Shown here in pieces: positions 55,215 through 63,716 of a stretch of DNA of 64,000 nucleotides; the first letter of the stretch is position 1; each line of letters begins with the position of its first letter. The notes beneath the pieces were generated by a model. The model was not told where the DNA came from, did not search any database, and saw only the letters and a list, made by a program, of their open reading frames with translations. The DNA is from Mucilaginibacter daejeonensis. GTDB taxonomy: Bacteria; Bacteroidota; Bacteroidia; Sphingobacteriales; Sphingobacteriaceae. The stretch covers positions 2,728,001 to 2,792,000 of the forward strand of contig NZ_CP086068.1 of assembly GCF_020783335.1 (NCBI RefSeq). Direction: 5' to 3'. A program made the translations under genes and the position numbers.

Positions 55215-56048
55215 ATGAACAAATTCTGGACGTACTTAAAGACCAAAGATTTCAGGAATCACTTTTTAGGCGCTATAGGATCGTTACTGGCCGTTATACT
55301 TATCGCTTACCTGAGTTTGGGTTATTATACTCATCATGGTGCAGGCATACCTGTACCTAAACTAAAAGGCCTTGCCGCCGAGAATGCCTTGGCGATTTTG
55401 GAAGATCAAGGGTTTAAATATCAGATCGATTCGGTATACATACAAGATCAGCCACCAGGCACCATCATTGAGCAGGACCCGGATGCCGGTACTAATGTAA
55501 AAGAAGGCCGTACCATATACCTGACAATGGTGACCACCCAAGCCCCTCCCGTTGGCCTCCCCGACCTCGAAGAAAAGAACTATCGTGAAGCACTGGCCGT
55601 ACTGGCCAATGCCGGGCTGAAGGTTGGCGATACCACCTACCGTTCAGACATAGCCCGTGATAAGGTATTGGAAGTGCATTTTGGCGGCCAAACCATTAAG
55701 ACCGGCCAAAAAATACCTAAAGGCTCGATAGTTGACCTTGTATTAGGCGATGGCGCCGGTGCCACCGAGGTGGACATCCCCGACCTGACGAACCAAGACC
55801 TTGATGCAGCACGTTTTGCCCTGCGAGGCGCAGGTTTGACCGTGGGTGTGATCACCTATACAGGCAGCATAACCGATTCTACCAACTTAGTTGTGGTATC
55901 GCAATATCCTATGCGTACTGATTCGACCAGCAAGACCAGCATCGGTACCCGAGTTAATCTTACGGTTACCCAGGCTAAAGGAACACCCAATGAGCAACCA
56001 GCCACCCAGCAACAACCTCAACAACAAGAACCACCAGTACAACCCTGA
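55215..56048 (+). CDS. Membrane-anchored PASTA domain protein
   Basis: 277 residues: a short cytoplasmic N-terminus, one TM helix (FLGAIGSLLAVILIAYLSLGYY, residues about 17-38), then three PASTA repeats (about 45-110, 111-185, 188-255; each with a V/IP-DL..-(A)-L...G start) and a Gln/Pro-rich tail (PATQQQPQQQEPPVQP). PASTA domains bind peptidoglycan stem peptides in kinases and PBPs, but no kinase or transpeptidase domain is attached. It may be a cell-wall sensor or scaffold. The C-terminus is overlapped for 59 bp by the rhodanese gene. Confidence 0.92.
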   Translation: MNKFWTYLKTKDFRNHFLGAIGSLLAVILIAYLSLGYYTHHGAGIPVPKLKGLAAENALAILEDQGFKYQIDSVYIQDQPPGTIIEQDPDAGTNVKEGRTIYLTMVTTQAPPVGLPDLEEKNYREALAVLANAGLKVGDTTYRSDIARDKVLEVHFGGQTIKTGQKIPKGSIVDLVLGDGAGATEVDIPDLTNQDLDAARFALRGAGLTVGVITYTGSITDSTNLVVVSQYPMRTDSTSKTSIGTRVNLTVTQAKGTPNEQPATQQQPQQQEPPVQP

Positions 56049-56358
56049 TGAGGAGATAGATGCTCAGGAGCTATCGACTCGTCTTGAAAATAAGGATGAG
56101 TCCTTGCTGATACTGGATGTGCGAGAGCCTATCGAGTTTCATACCTACAATATTGGTGGTACCAATATCCCGGTAGCACAATTAGAGCAGGCGCTTGAGC
56201 GTTCGAACTGGAACAAGAGCCTTGAGATCATTGTTATATGCCAGGCCGGAATCAGAAGTGAGGCCGCCTGCAACATTTTACAACAACACGGCTTTGAACA
56301 TGCACGCAACTTAAAGGGCGGATTGTTAGCTTTGCAGCGGCTAAGGTCAAAAGCCTGA
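55990..56358 (+). CDS. Rhodanese-like sulfurtransferase
   Basis: 122 residues from the ATG at 55990 (MSNQPPSNNL); longer frames to 55891 are not supported. Rhodanese fold with LLILDVREPIEFHTYNIGG and the active-site loop C84QAGIRS, a canonical CxxGxRS. Its first 59 bp overlap the end of the PASTA gene in another frame, so its first 20 residues are low-complexity and shaped by the Gln/Pro tail. Cytoplasmic; may move sulfur between carriers. Downstream is mltG. Confidence 0.9.
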   Translation: MSNQPPSNNLNNKNHQYNPDEEIDAQELSTRLENKDESLLILDVREPIEFHTYNIGGTNIPVAQLEQALERSNWNKSLEIIVICQAGIRSEAACNILQQHGFEHARNLKGGLLALQRLRSKA

Positions 56359-56429
56359 CTGAAGCACATATGCTATAAAAGCATAACCATAAAATTTACA
56401 TCTGCAATCAAGAACATATATTCATCCAT

Positions 56430-57485
56430 ATGGCTACTAAGGAACCGCGTACGGGCGGAACATTTAAAAAATTCATTATAGCACTTGTCGTGATCGTAAT
56501 ATTGGCCCTGGGCGTTACCGGGTTAGTATACTACCTGCGTTGGTTCGGCCCTAACGTTACCGATAAGCAAGAATACCTTTACATCCATACCGAGGCCACC
56601 TTTCCCGACGTATACCGCACCATCCGCGAAGAAGGCATCGTGAAGGATACCACCACCTTTTTATGGTCGGCACATAACATGCATTACGTTGACCGCGTAA
56701 AGCCAGGTAAATACAAGCTTACACCCGGCATGAGTAACCGCAAACTCATCAACATGCTGGCGTCGGGAAACCAGGAGCCGGTCGATCTGAAGTTCAAAGG
56801 ACTCCGACTTAAGACCCAGTTCGCAGCGGCCATCTCTAAGCAATTAGAGCCTGATTCGATCGCGATCATCAGCTTGTTGGATTCAGCTCGCTTTGTAGAG
56901 AAATATGGTTTTAATACCGAAAATGTTTACACCATGTTCTTGCCCAATACTTATCAAATGTATTGGAACACCTCTGCGCAACAGTTCTTCGAGCGCATGA
57001 ATAAGGAGTATGAAAAATTCTGGACGCCTGAACGTAAGCAAAAGGCCGCAGCTATTGACCTTACCCCTATTCAGGTGTCTATACTAGCCTCGATCGTTGA
57101 TTGGGAAGCACTGCATGACGACGAAATGCCGACCATAGCCGGCCTCTATCTCAATCGCCTGAAAAAAGGCATGTTACTCCAGGCCGACCCTACCGTGATA
57201 TTTGCAACCGGCGATTTTACGATCAAACGGGTATTGAACCGTTATCTGAGCACGCCATCGCCTTACAATACTTACCGGGTAAAGGGATTGCCTCCGGGCC
57301 CTATCATGATGCCATCTGTGAACGCTGTTAATGCGGTGTTGGACCACAAAACTCATGACTACTTGTATATGTGTGCCAAGGAAGACTTTTCGGGCTACCA
57401 CAACTTTGCCAGCAATGAGGCCGAGCACAAAGCCAATGCGCGCCGTTTCCAACAGGCACTGAACGAAAGGGGCATCAAACACTAA
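56430..57485 (+). CDS. mltG: Endolytic peptidoglycan transglycosylase MltG
   Basis: 351 residues: one N-terminal TM helix (FIIALVVIVILALGVTGLVYYL), a LysM-like domain and the YceG catalytic domain. The catalytic Glu is taken as E226 in ILASIVDWEALHDDE; the usual motif is ASIVEKE, so the first acid is Asp here and the second Glu is kept. LQADPTVIFA and the PSPYNTYRVKGLPPGPI stretch are family-diagnostic. It terminates new glycan strands in the periplasm. One-base TAATG overlap with the next gene. Confidence 0.95.
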   Translation: MATKEPRTGGTFKKFIIALVVIVILALGVTGLVYYLRWFGPNVTDKQEYLYIHTEATFPDVYRTIREEGIVKDTTTFLWSAHNMHYVDRVKPGKYKLTPGMSNRKLINMLASGNQEPVDLKFKGLRLKTQFAAAISKQLEPDSIAIISLLDSARFVEKYGFNTENVYTMFLPNTYQMYWNTSAQQFFERMNKEYEKFWTPERKQKAAAIDLTPIQVSILASIVDWEALHDDEMPTIAGLYLNRLKKGMLLQADPTVIFATGDFTIKRVLNRYLSTPSPYNTYRVKGLPPGPIMMPSVNAVNAVLDHKTHDYLYMCAKEDFSGYHNFASNEAEHKANARRFQQALNERGIKH

Positions 57486-57892
57486 TGTTCACCCACACCA
57501 CCAAATTGCGGGTCAGGTACGGCGAAACCGACCAGATGGGCTACATGTACTATGGCAACTACGCCGAGTTCTTCGAAGTAGGTCGTGTGGAAATGCTGCG
57601 CAGCCTCGGCTTGACCTATAGCGGCATGGAGGCCGACGGTATCATGATGCCTGTATTAGAGATGAAGTGCAAATACTTACGGCCCGCACGCTATGATGAA
57701 GAGATCAGCATTAAAGTGACCATGGATAAGATGCCCGGTGTGAAGATCCATTTCCGGTACGACCTTTACAACGAGCAGGAGGAACACATCCATACGGGTG
57801 AGACCTTACTGGCATTCATCAAGATGAGCACCAACCGGCCAAGCTTACCACCGCAACAATTCTTAGACAAACTTAAACCGTTTTTTGAGTAA
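57485..57892 (+). CDS. Acyl-CoA thioesterase (4HBT hotdog fold, YbgC-like)
   Basis: 135 residues, single hotdog domain. RVRYGETDQMGYMYYGNYAEFFEVGRVEMLR holds the YbgC/FadM-type D-x-M-(G)-(Y/H)-x-Y-(Y)-x-x-Y motif in two parts, the catalytic Asp being in ETDQMG. Cytoplasmic; hydrolyses acyl-CoA of unspecified chain length. Translationally coupled to mltG and followed by YihY. Confidence 0.92.
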   Translation: MFTHTTKLRVRYGETDQMGYMYYGNYAEFFEVGRVEMLRSLGLTYSGMEADGIMMPVLEMKCKYLRPARYDEEISIKVTMDKMPGVKIHFRYDLYNEQEEHIHTGETLLAFIKMSTNRPSLPPQQFLDKLKPFFE

Positions 57893-57902
57893 TTTTGGTC
57901 AA

Positions 57903-58880
57903 ATGACCTGGCTGCATCGTTTCTTACTCAAAACCAGTTTATATCGCGCTTTTTTGGAGTGGACCAAGTCGGTGATCTTACCGGGGTTCAGGCCACTGCC
58001 GTTATATACCATAGCTGTGTTCTTCATAGGTGAGCTCCGCAAAAGCGCACTGATCAACCGTGCATCATCACTGGCGTTCAACTTTATGCTGGCCTTTTTT
58101 CCGGCCACCATCTTTTTATTCACGCTCATCCCTTTCGTGCCTATATCCCACTTTCAGGATACCTTGTTGCACCTGATCGAAGTGATCCTCCCGCACAATG
58201 CGTATCTGGCGTTCGAAAGTACCATGAAGGACATCATTAAGAACCAGAATGGTAAATTGCTATCGATAGGTTTCCTGTCGGCCCTTTACTTTGCATCCAA
58301 CGGGGTATATAACCTCATGCAGGCCTTCAATAAATCATCACTGGTATTGGAGGATCGTACCTGGGTCAAACGCCGGTTGATATCTGTTGCCTTAACTATA
58401 GTGATCAGTTTTTCATTACTGTTCGCCATTGCGATCCTGATAGCCGGACAAGCCTTACTTAAGTTCCTGCAATCACACATGTTCCAAAGCTGGCACTTCT
58501 GGTTGCTGCTTATATCCCTGAGCCGATGGATCATTGTGATCCTGATATTTTTTGTGGTGGTATCGACCTTGTACCGTTACGGACCGGCCCACAAGCGTCG
58601 CTGGAAATTCTCGAGCCCAGGATCCATATTAGCCACTGCATTGGCCGTGACCACGTCACTTGGCTTCTCTTACTACATCAATAATTTCTCATCATACAAT
58701 AAAGTGTACGGATCGATCGGTACGCTGCTGGTCATGATGATCTATATGCAACTAAATTCGCTCATTATCCTCATCGGTTTTGAATTAAATGCCAGTGTAG
58801 ACCTATCAAAAAGGAGCATTAAGATCATTAAACCGCGTTTTAACACCTTTAGGACACCACGACAGCGGTCGTCACAATAA
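57903..58880 (+). CDS. YihY/BrkB family inner-membrane protein
   Basis: 325 residues, six predicted helices, family marks ASSLAFNFMLAFFPATIFLFTLIPF and a conserved NGVYNLMQAFN in the middle, with YGSIGTLLVMMIYMQLNSLIILIGFELNA at the end. I start at the ATG at 57903; the TTG at 57885 lies inside the thioesterase gene. Formerly called ribonuclease BN by mistake; the actual function is unknown. Confidence 0.93.
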   Translation: MTWLHRFLLKTSLYRAFLEWTKSVILPGFRPLPLYTIAVFFIGELRKSALINRASSLAFNFMLAFFPATIFLFTLIPFVPISHFQDTLLHLIEVILPHNAYLAFESTMKDIIKNQNGKLLSIGFLSALYFASNGVYNLMQAFNKSSLVLEDRTWVKRRLISVALTIVISFSLLFAIAILIAGQALLKFLQSHMFQSWHFWLLLISLSRWIIVILIFFVVVSTLYRYGPAHKRRWKFSSPGSILATALAVTTSLGFSYYINNFSSYNKVYGSIGTLLVMMIYMQLNSLIILIGFELNASVDLSKRSIKIIKPRFNTFRTPRQRSSQ

Positions 58881-58948
58881 ATTAATGATCTGATAATAAA
58901 AGTGTTATCTGAAACGTTAGCAAAAATTCAAAAATATTGAACATTGAG

Positions 58949-58979
58949 TTTGGCAATTCGGTCCAGATTTGTACTTTTG
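58949..58979 (+). promoter_or_regulatory. tRNA-Ser promoter (TTTG-N19-TACTTTTG)
   Basis: TTTG at 58949-58952, 19-bp spacer, TACTTTTG at 58972-58979: an exact match to the Bacteroidota consensus. Expected start at about 58985, the first base of the mature tRNA. Confidence 0.85.
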
Positions 58980-58984
58980 TCCCC

Positions 58985-59069
58985 GGAGAGATGGCAGAGT
59001 GGTCGATTGCGGCGGTCTTGAAAACCGTTGACTGTTAAAGGTCCGGGGGTTCGAATCCCTCTCTCTCCG
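58985..59069 (+). tRNA. tRNA-Ser (anticodon TGA)
   Basis: Class II tRNA of 85 nt. Acceptor GGAGAGA pairs with TCTCTCC, discriminator G; anticodon stem CGGT/ACCG with loop containing TGA; long variable arm; T-arm with GGTTCGAATCC. The strong promoter directly upstream suggests little or no 5' leader. Confidence 0.97.
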
Positions 59070-59086
59070 CTGAAAGAATAAAAACG

Positions 59087-59124
59087 AAAAAAGCCTTAAA
59101 TCAATTGATTTGAGGCTTTTTTTT
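59087..59124. terminator. Bidirectional terminator for tRNA-Ser and the NmrA-family gene
   Basis: AAGCCTTAAATC pairs with GATTTGAGGCTT around a short AATT loop (59091-59118, one mismatch), with A-run before and T-run after, so it can stop transcription from both sides. Confidence 0.88.
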
Positions 59125-59130
59125 CATGCC

Positions 59131-59991
59131 CTACCAGTTCAGGAATGACTCCCTGTTCTCTTGCGCGAACTCGGTGAACGAGCGAGGCTGATGGCCGGTT
59201 AGGCGAAGCACCTCCTCGCCAAGGTCGTGATCATGATTCTTGGCCACCACCTCTGCGTATTGTTGGATAAGCCCATTGGCTAACCAACGGGATGCTCCGG
59301 TCGCCCTTAATAACACACGGAACGCAAATGAAGGCAGGTGAACATAACGCACTTTTTTGCCTATCGCTTTAGCGATTGTCGAAGCGGCATCTTTCATATT
59401 CAATACCTCCGGACCATTCAAATAGTAGGTAGCCCTTTTGTGGTCACCTTCGGTCAACACGTGGTAGGCTACCCTGCCTATATCCTGCGCATCAATGTAC
59501 CCTACCAGTCCCTTACCCCCTACCTGCGGCAGGTATCCTTTAGAGATGGGTTTGGTCATGGTCAAAAAGTTCTGCATAAAAGCGGTCGGCTTCAGTATCG
59601 TCCAGGGCATTCCCGATGCACGCATGTAATGGTCAATGTGTGCATGGGCCTGTGCCCAGGGTACGGACGACCGTAAATTTGCGTCGGAGGCTGATACCCT
59701 TACAATGTACGTTATCTGCTCTTGCCTGGCCACATCGATCGCTCGCTTTTCACTTTCAAGCTGATCTTCATTGGGCGGACTGACCAGGAACAAGGTGGTG
59801 CAGCCTTTCATGGCCGATCTAAGACCCTCTGCGTCTTTGAAGTCGCCAAGCACTGCATCCATGCCTTGAGCACGTAATTTTTGCAATTGATCCTCTTTCC
59901 GGCACATTGCCCTGAAAGCTTTCTTATTCTCACTAAGCAGTTGACAAAGCTTTTGTCCGATCACGCTTGTTGCTCCTGTTACTAAGATCAT
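59131..59991 (-). CDS. NmrA/SDR-family NAD(P)-binding oxidoreductase
   Basis: 286 residues with the nucleotide-binding start MILVTGATSVIG (GxxGxxG with Ser for one Gly), then the NmrA-type LGDFKDAEGLRSAM, YIVRVSASDANLRSS, WTILKPTAFMQNF, and the C-terminal hydrophobic half. Resembles quinone- or azo-reductase-like NmrA proteins (QOR2 type). No catalytic Tyr-Lys pair is clear. It is preceded by a TetR operator, 80 bp upstream of its start, and by the TetR gene on the same strand. Stress or xenobiotic response is a reasonable guess. Confidence 0.87.
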   Translation of the reverse strand: MILVTGATSVIGQKLCQLLSENKKAFRAMCRKEDQLQKLRAQGMDAVLGDFKDAEGLRSAMKGCTTLFLVSPPNEDQLESEKRAIDVARQEQITYIVRVSASDANLRSSVPWAQAHAHIDHYMRASGMPWTILKPTAFMQNFLTMTKPISKGYLPQVGGKGLVGYIDAQDIGRVAYHVLTEGDHKRATYYLNGPEVLNMKDAASTIAKAIGKKVRYVHLPSFAFRVLLRATGASRWLANGLIQQYAEVVAKNHDHDLGEEVLRLTGHQPRSFTEFAQENRESFLNW

Positions 59992-60070
59992 AACTTATTT
60001 ATTTATAAATCAATTAAATATTAATACTGAGTTCTTTAGACACCTCTAACTATTCTGCAAACCGCAACCC

Positions 60071-60093
60071 AAAAGTGAACACCGGTCACTTTT
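60071..60093. promoter_or_regulatory. TetR operator between NmrA-family gene and tetR
   Basis: AAAAGTGA-N7-TCACTTTT, a perfect 8-bp inverted repeat; the core contains CACCGGTCA. It shares AAAAGTGA...CGGTCA with the site at 60725-60746. Confidence 0.8.
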
Positions 60094-60106
60094 GGTATAA
60101 AAATTT

Positions 60107-60724
60107 TTATGCCTTCATTCCATTCACCACAATGTCAGCATAGATCTCCAGCAGATCCTGTCGTTTCAGTTTGACGATCTCTTCTATAAATACCTTCTTC
60201 GCTTCTATAAAATTCATCAACCCCATACAACTCCCCCATATGATGTATGTGCAGTAAGAAGGATCCAATTCTTTTTTGATGATGCCCACTGATCGGCAAC
60301 GCTCTAAATACTCGGTAAAATAGTTCTTGATCTCAGAACTGATACTGAGGTAGCTCTGTATATTGCTTTTAAAGTCGGGGCGTTCCATGTACACGAACAA
60401 TTCAAAATACTTCGGATACTTAAGATAGTACCTGTAGAACGCCATCACCAGATCCTTTAAATTCTTTAAAGGATCACCTTCCTGCTCTGCGCAAGCCTTA
60501 AAATGCTCGAGCAACACACTTAATGCTTTTACGCTAAGCTCGGCAAGCACATCGTCCTTACTTTTATAGTACTTGTATATGGTCCCTTTAGCAACATCAA
60601 GGTGTGCGACCATCTTATCGATCGTGAGATCCTGAGCGCCCACCTCTAATAATACGCGGTCGGCAGCATCAATGATCTGTTGCTCTCTTTGCGACTTGGG
60701 AAGATGTTTTGTTCTCTTGACCAT
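60107..60724 (-). CDS. TetR/AcrR family repressor
   Basis: 205 residues from the ATG at 60724 (MVKRTKHLPKSQREQQ); the GTG at 60742 would place the operator inside the coding sequence. Helix-turn-helix LTIDKMVAHLDVAKGTIYKYYKSKDD at about residues 33-58 is typical. Two operator-like repeats, at its own start and in front of the NmrA-family gene, point to control of both. The ligand is unknown. Confidence 0.92.
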   Translation of the reverse strand: MVKRTKHLPKSQREQQIIDAADRVLLEVGAQDLTIDKMVAHLDVAKGTIYKYYKSKDDVLAELSVKALSVLLEHFKACAEQEGDPLKNLKDLVMAFYRYYLKYPKYFELFVYMERPDFKSNIQSYLSISSEIKNYFTEYLERCRSVGIIKKELDPSYCTYIIWGSCMGLMNFIEAKKVFIEEIVKLKRQDLLEIYADIVVNGMKA

Positions 60725-60746
60725 AAAATGACCGTCAGTCACTTTT
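60725..60746. promoter_or_regulatory. TetR operator adjoining the tetR start codon
   Basis: AAAATGAC...GTCACTTTT, imperfect inverted repeat with an inner TGAC-N5-GTCA, directly upstream of the tetR ATG. On the reverse strand it reads AAAAGTGACTGACGGTCA, matching the other site. Confidence 0.75.
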
Positions 60747-60806
60747 CAACCATTAACAATTTGCTTTGTTTGAAATTTTCTTTCAGCAGCGATCTTTAGC
60801 TGTAAA

Positions 60807-62030
60807 TTATCTTCCAAAATGATGATCGGCAAAGCGCACAAAGTTCTCCCAATCGTAAAGATTTAGGTCGTGGATGCCGGTGCGGAAGTGATAGCCGATA
60901 AATGAGTTGATGATCGGTGTATTGACCGGTGGTGGTTCGGTGGGAATGTTGACCAACCTTTGATAGAGCTTATACACCGGTAAGGCATTCACCAACGAAA
61001 GATATGAGCCTGGAGGGTCGGCCCACCGGTCTTCGGTGGCGTTGGTGGTATAAACCGGACGCGGTGCCAACAAGGCGATCAACATATGCTGATCTACCGG
61101 CAGGTCATCTACACGGTCGCTATATTGTTTATAGGTATTGGCGAACCAATAGCCGAACTGCTTGTTGATCAGGCTAACGGTCTCACCGTATCTCCGACGC
61201 GCCAAGGAGGCACCGGTACTGCCTGAACAACTGCTGAATATAAGTGCAAAACGTTGATCGAGTGCTCCAGCCCATAGTGAGGTCTTCCCTCCTCTGGAGT
61301 GCCCTACTAAAGCCACCTTATGAGCATCCACATCCTTATCGGTCTCAAAATAGTCCATTACCCGGCTGGCGGTCCAAGCCCATGCACCGATAGCTTTCAT
61401 ACCGTCTTCTTGGGTTAATAGTTCGGGGAAGAGCTGATCAAGCACCCCATGCTGGTAGGCGTCCTTTTTGTCGGGAGCAGCATCACCTACCTGAAAGGCC
61501 GCTATGGCATAACCTTTTTCGATCAGTAACTCGGCCGGCCAAAAGGTGCTTTTCACCGCTCGCGTGGGGTCGGTGTTCCTTTTACTGCGGTTATTGATGA
61601 GCAAGAACACGGGCGCAGGCTTTCTCATATTGTTAGGAACGAACAGCACCAGCGGTACGGTCACCTGCTTACCCTTATTCCAGATGTGAATGGCCACCTC
61701 TTTCAGGCAGGCCTTACCGCCCATGGCATCGGCCACTTTGTTGGTCAGCACGTACGTGGCACTATCAAGATCTATGGGGGTTTGCCCATACACGTTGGCC
61801 TTGAACAGGTTCACGATCTCAGGCCTCCGCTCCTTTTCCCAGTCCTTTTTGTTCTTTACCAACTGCCCATTAGCCTTCAAAAGCACGTTGGGCAACGTAT
61901 ACGACGGAACAGCGGCCTCATCATAGTTCACGGTCTCGCCCATAAATCTATCTGTTTTTTGGGCAAAGGTTGGGGTAATGGTCAGTATATGAAGTAACGG
62001 TGTGATCGCTATCCAACGGAATCTTTTCAT
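60807..62030 (-). CDS. Glucuronoyl esterase-like alpha/beta hydrolase (CE15 type)
   Basis: 407 residues from the ATG at 62030 (signal MKRFRWIAITPLLHILTITPTFAQ). Catalytic Ser S245 in VGHSRGGKTSLWAGA; the GxSRxGK form is that of CE15 glucuronoyl esterases, and later WADPPGSYLSLVNALPVY resembles their substrate side. The usual acid and His are expected in the SSCSGSTGAS-ALLAPRP and GYHFRTGIHDLNLYDW segments. CE15 enzymes split lignin-glucuronoxylan ester links. It is the third gene of a possible group with the DUF4832 protein upstream. Confidence 0.82.
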   Translation of the reverse strand: MKRFRWIAITPLLHILTITPTFAQKTDRFMGETVNYDEAAVPSYTLPNVLLKANGQLVKNKKDWEKERRPEIVNLFKANVYGQTPIDLDSATYVLTNKVADAMGGKACLKEVAIHIWNKGKQVTVPLVLFVPNNMRKPAPVFLLINNRSKRNTDPTRAVKSTFWPAELLIEKGYAIAAFQVGDAAPDKKDAYQHGVLDQLFPELLTQEDGMKAIGAWAWTASRVMDYFETDKDVDAHKVALVGHSRGGKTSLWAGALDQRFALIFSSCSGSTGASLARRRYGETVSLINKQFGYWFANTYKQYSDRVDDLPVDQHMLIALLAPRPVYTTNATEDRWADPPGSYLSLVNALPVYKLYQRLVNIPTEPPPVNTPIINSFIGYHFRTGIHDLNLYDWENFVRFADHHFGR

Positions 62031-62127
62031 TTGAATATCAGGTTGTGTATCTACATTCCTCATATCACCAATAGCGCTTTCATTCGAACAAGGCGAATAA
62101 AAGCGCTACCAGGTAGTGGGCATATTT

Positions 62128-63687
62128 TTATTTGATCTGCACGTTCATCAACTTCAGCCATCCTTCGGCCGTCATGTCACCGTTAACGGCGAGTTTGATG
62201 CCGGGCTTGTTGTCTTTTTGAGTATCGACGATAGCCACCGCCCAGGTGTAAGTACCTGCCGGCAGCGTCACGCCGGCCTTTAGTTCATACCTTGAGGGTG
62301 CATTCTTGAGCCAGGTAGAAGGCTCGGCCTTGTCATCTACCAATATCTTTTTGACAGCACCTGAGGCATCAAGCAAGGCAAAGGCGACTTTATATTTGTA
62401 GTTCCACTGCGGGATATTGTTAGGGAAATATCCCCAGCCCATGTTTCGCCAGCGGTGCGTAATGGTCGCCTCTTCCCCACTTATCAAATTGTCGGGTAGG
62501 TATACCTGATCGGGGTACAAGCGGTAGCCCCCCTCGGAGGTAAAGCGCTGCACCAATGAGAACGACTTGGTGAACCAGCTATCGATCTCGCCTACCCGGA
62601 AATCCATCATATTCACTGCAGCTTCTAACGACGTATCGAACTCACCCTGGCGCACATCCTCAGGATGGTCCTGACGATACTTTTTGCTGGGGTCGGTCCA
62701 GTAGCTGTGTGTGCCGGTGGTGATCCAGCCACCTTCCATAATGATCGGGCGTTTGAAGTTCCATGTCTTGGCAAAAGCTCGCTCCCAGCTCTGGTAGTAG
62801 TCGGTCATACCAAAAGCGTCCTGACGAAGACTGTAACCCTTGTTAATGGCTTTTACCAGTAATCTGTCGCTGTTCACATTGGCCGCACCCCAACTGGCTG
62901 GGTGCCCCACCAAACGGTGGTAGTTGATCACTAACGGCACCTTGGTAAAGTTCTGGCTGTACAGATCGGTCACCCAATCAAAGGCTTCCTCTTTGAGCTT
63001 TTCGGTATTGGCGCTAACGGCAGCACCTATCTCCTCGTAGATCACGTTGTGTGCCTCGCCCCATTTACCTAAGCCATACGCATCAATGAACGCCGTTTTT
63101 TGCGGGTCGTTGAAGTCTTTGGCCAGCTCTGTGATGAATTTAGCATAGTACTTTCTAAATATTGCGTCCTGCGGGTAAGGCGTTCTCCGCTGTGGGAACG
63201 ATGAGTTCTCGAGGTAATACTTAGCACCGGCATCGAACACGAACTGTGGGGTATTAAGGCCCTGATCACGCCCATCTACCACGATTCGGAAAGCGATCGG
63301 CACCCCGCGAGACGCTGCCCCCCTGATCAGTTTGCCCAAACCCGAATTGGGCTCGCGCCAGGCATAAACTCCATCGCTGGGGTTCAGCTTGGCCCAGCTG
63401 GTGCGCACGTAGCATGCCGATGCGTAGTCTATAGCCTTGACCGTTTTGCCCAGGTCGGGTACATAATAGGTGTTGTCCCAATACTTCTCATCATCGGCTC
63501 CTGCGTACATCACCCACCCATTCAACGGGTTCCTGAACACGGTGCTGCGGTTGTAATTGGGTTTTACTAAAGTACCAGATATAGCGCTAGTGTCGGTCTC
63601 TGCATCTTTTTTGCAGGATATGGAAAGCACGCATAGCAATGCGGCTAACACATTAAGCAGCATTGGTCTTTTTTGGGATCTTCTCAT
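62128..63687 (-). CDS. DUF4832 domain lipoprotein (probable TIM-barrel glycosidase-like)
   Basis: 519 residues, lipoprotein signal with C25 in LCVLSISC followed by KKDAETD. The central region (YVRTSWAKLNPSDGVYAWREPN, GVPIAFRIVVDG, DAYGLGKWGEAHN, PIIMEGGWI) has the look of a (beta/alpha)8 barrel with acidic residues at strand ends, and the C-terminal VTLPAGTYTWAVAIVDTQK is a beta-sandwich. DUF4832 proteins have no settled activity; a glycoside hydrolase role is inference. Probably surface-exposed. Confidence 0.8.
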   Translation of the reverse strand: MRRSQKRPMLLNVLAALLCVLSISCKKDAETDTSAISGTLVKPNYNRSTVFRNPLNGWVMYAGADDEKYWDNTYYVPDLGKTVKAIDYASACYVRTSWAKLNPSDGVYAWREPNSGLGKLIRGAASRGVPIAFRIVVDGRDQGLNTPQFVFDAGAKYYLENSSFPQRRTPYPQDAIFRKYYAKFITELAKDFNDPQKTAFIDAYGLGKWGEAHNVIYEEIGAAVSANTEKLKEEAFDWVTDLYSQNFTKVPLVINYHRLVGHPASWGAANVNSDRLLVKAINKGYSLRQDAFGMTDYYQSWERAFAKTWNFKRPIIMEGGWITTGTHSYWTDPSKKYRQDHPEDVRQGEFDTSLEAAVNMMDFRVGEIDSWFTKSFSLVQRFTSEGGYRLYPDQVYLPDNLISGEEATITHRWRNMGWGYFPNNIPQWNYKYKVAFALLDASGAVKKILVDDKAEPSTWLKNAPSRYELKAGVTLPAGTYTWAVAIVDTQKDNKPGIKLAVNGDMTAEGWLKLMNVQIK

Positions 63688-63716
63688 TTTAGGTTTATAT
63701 GGTGTGATGGTGTAGC

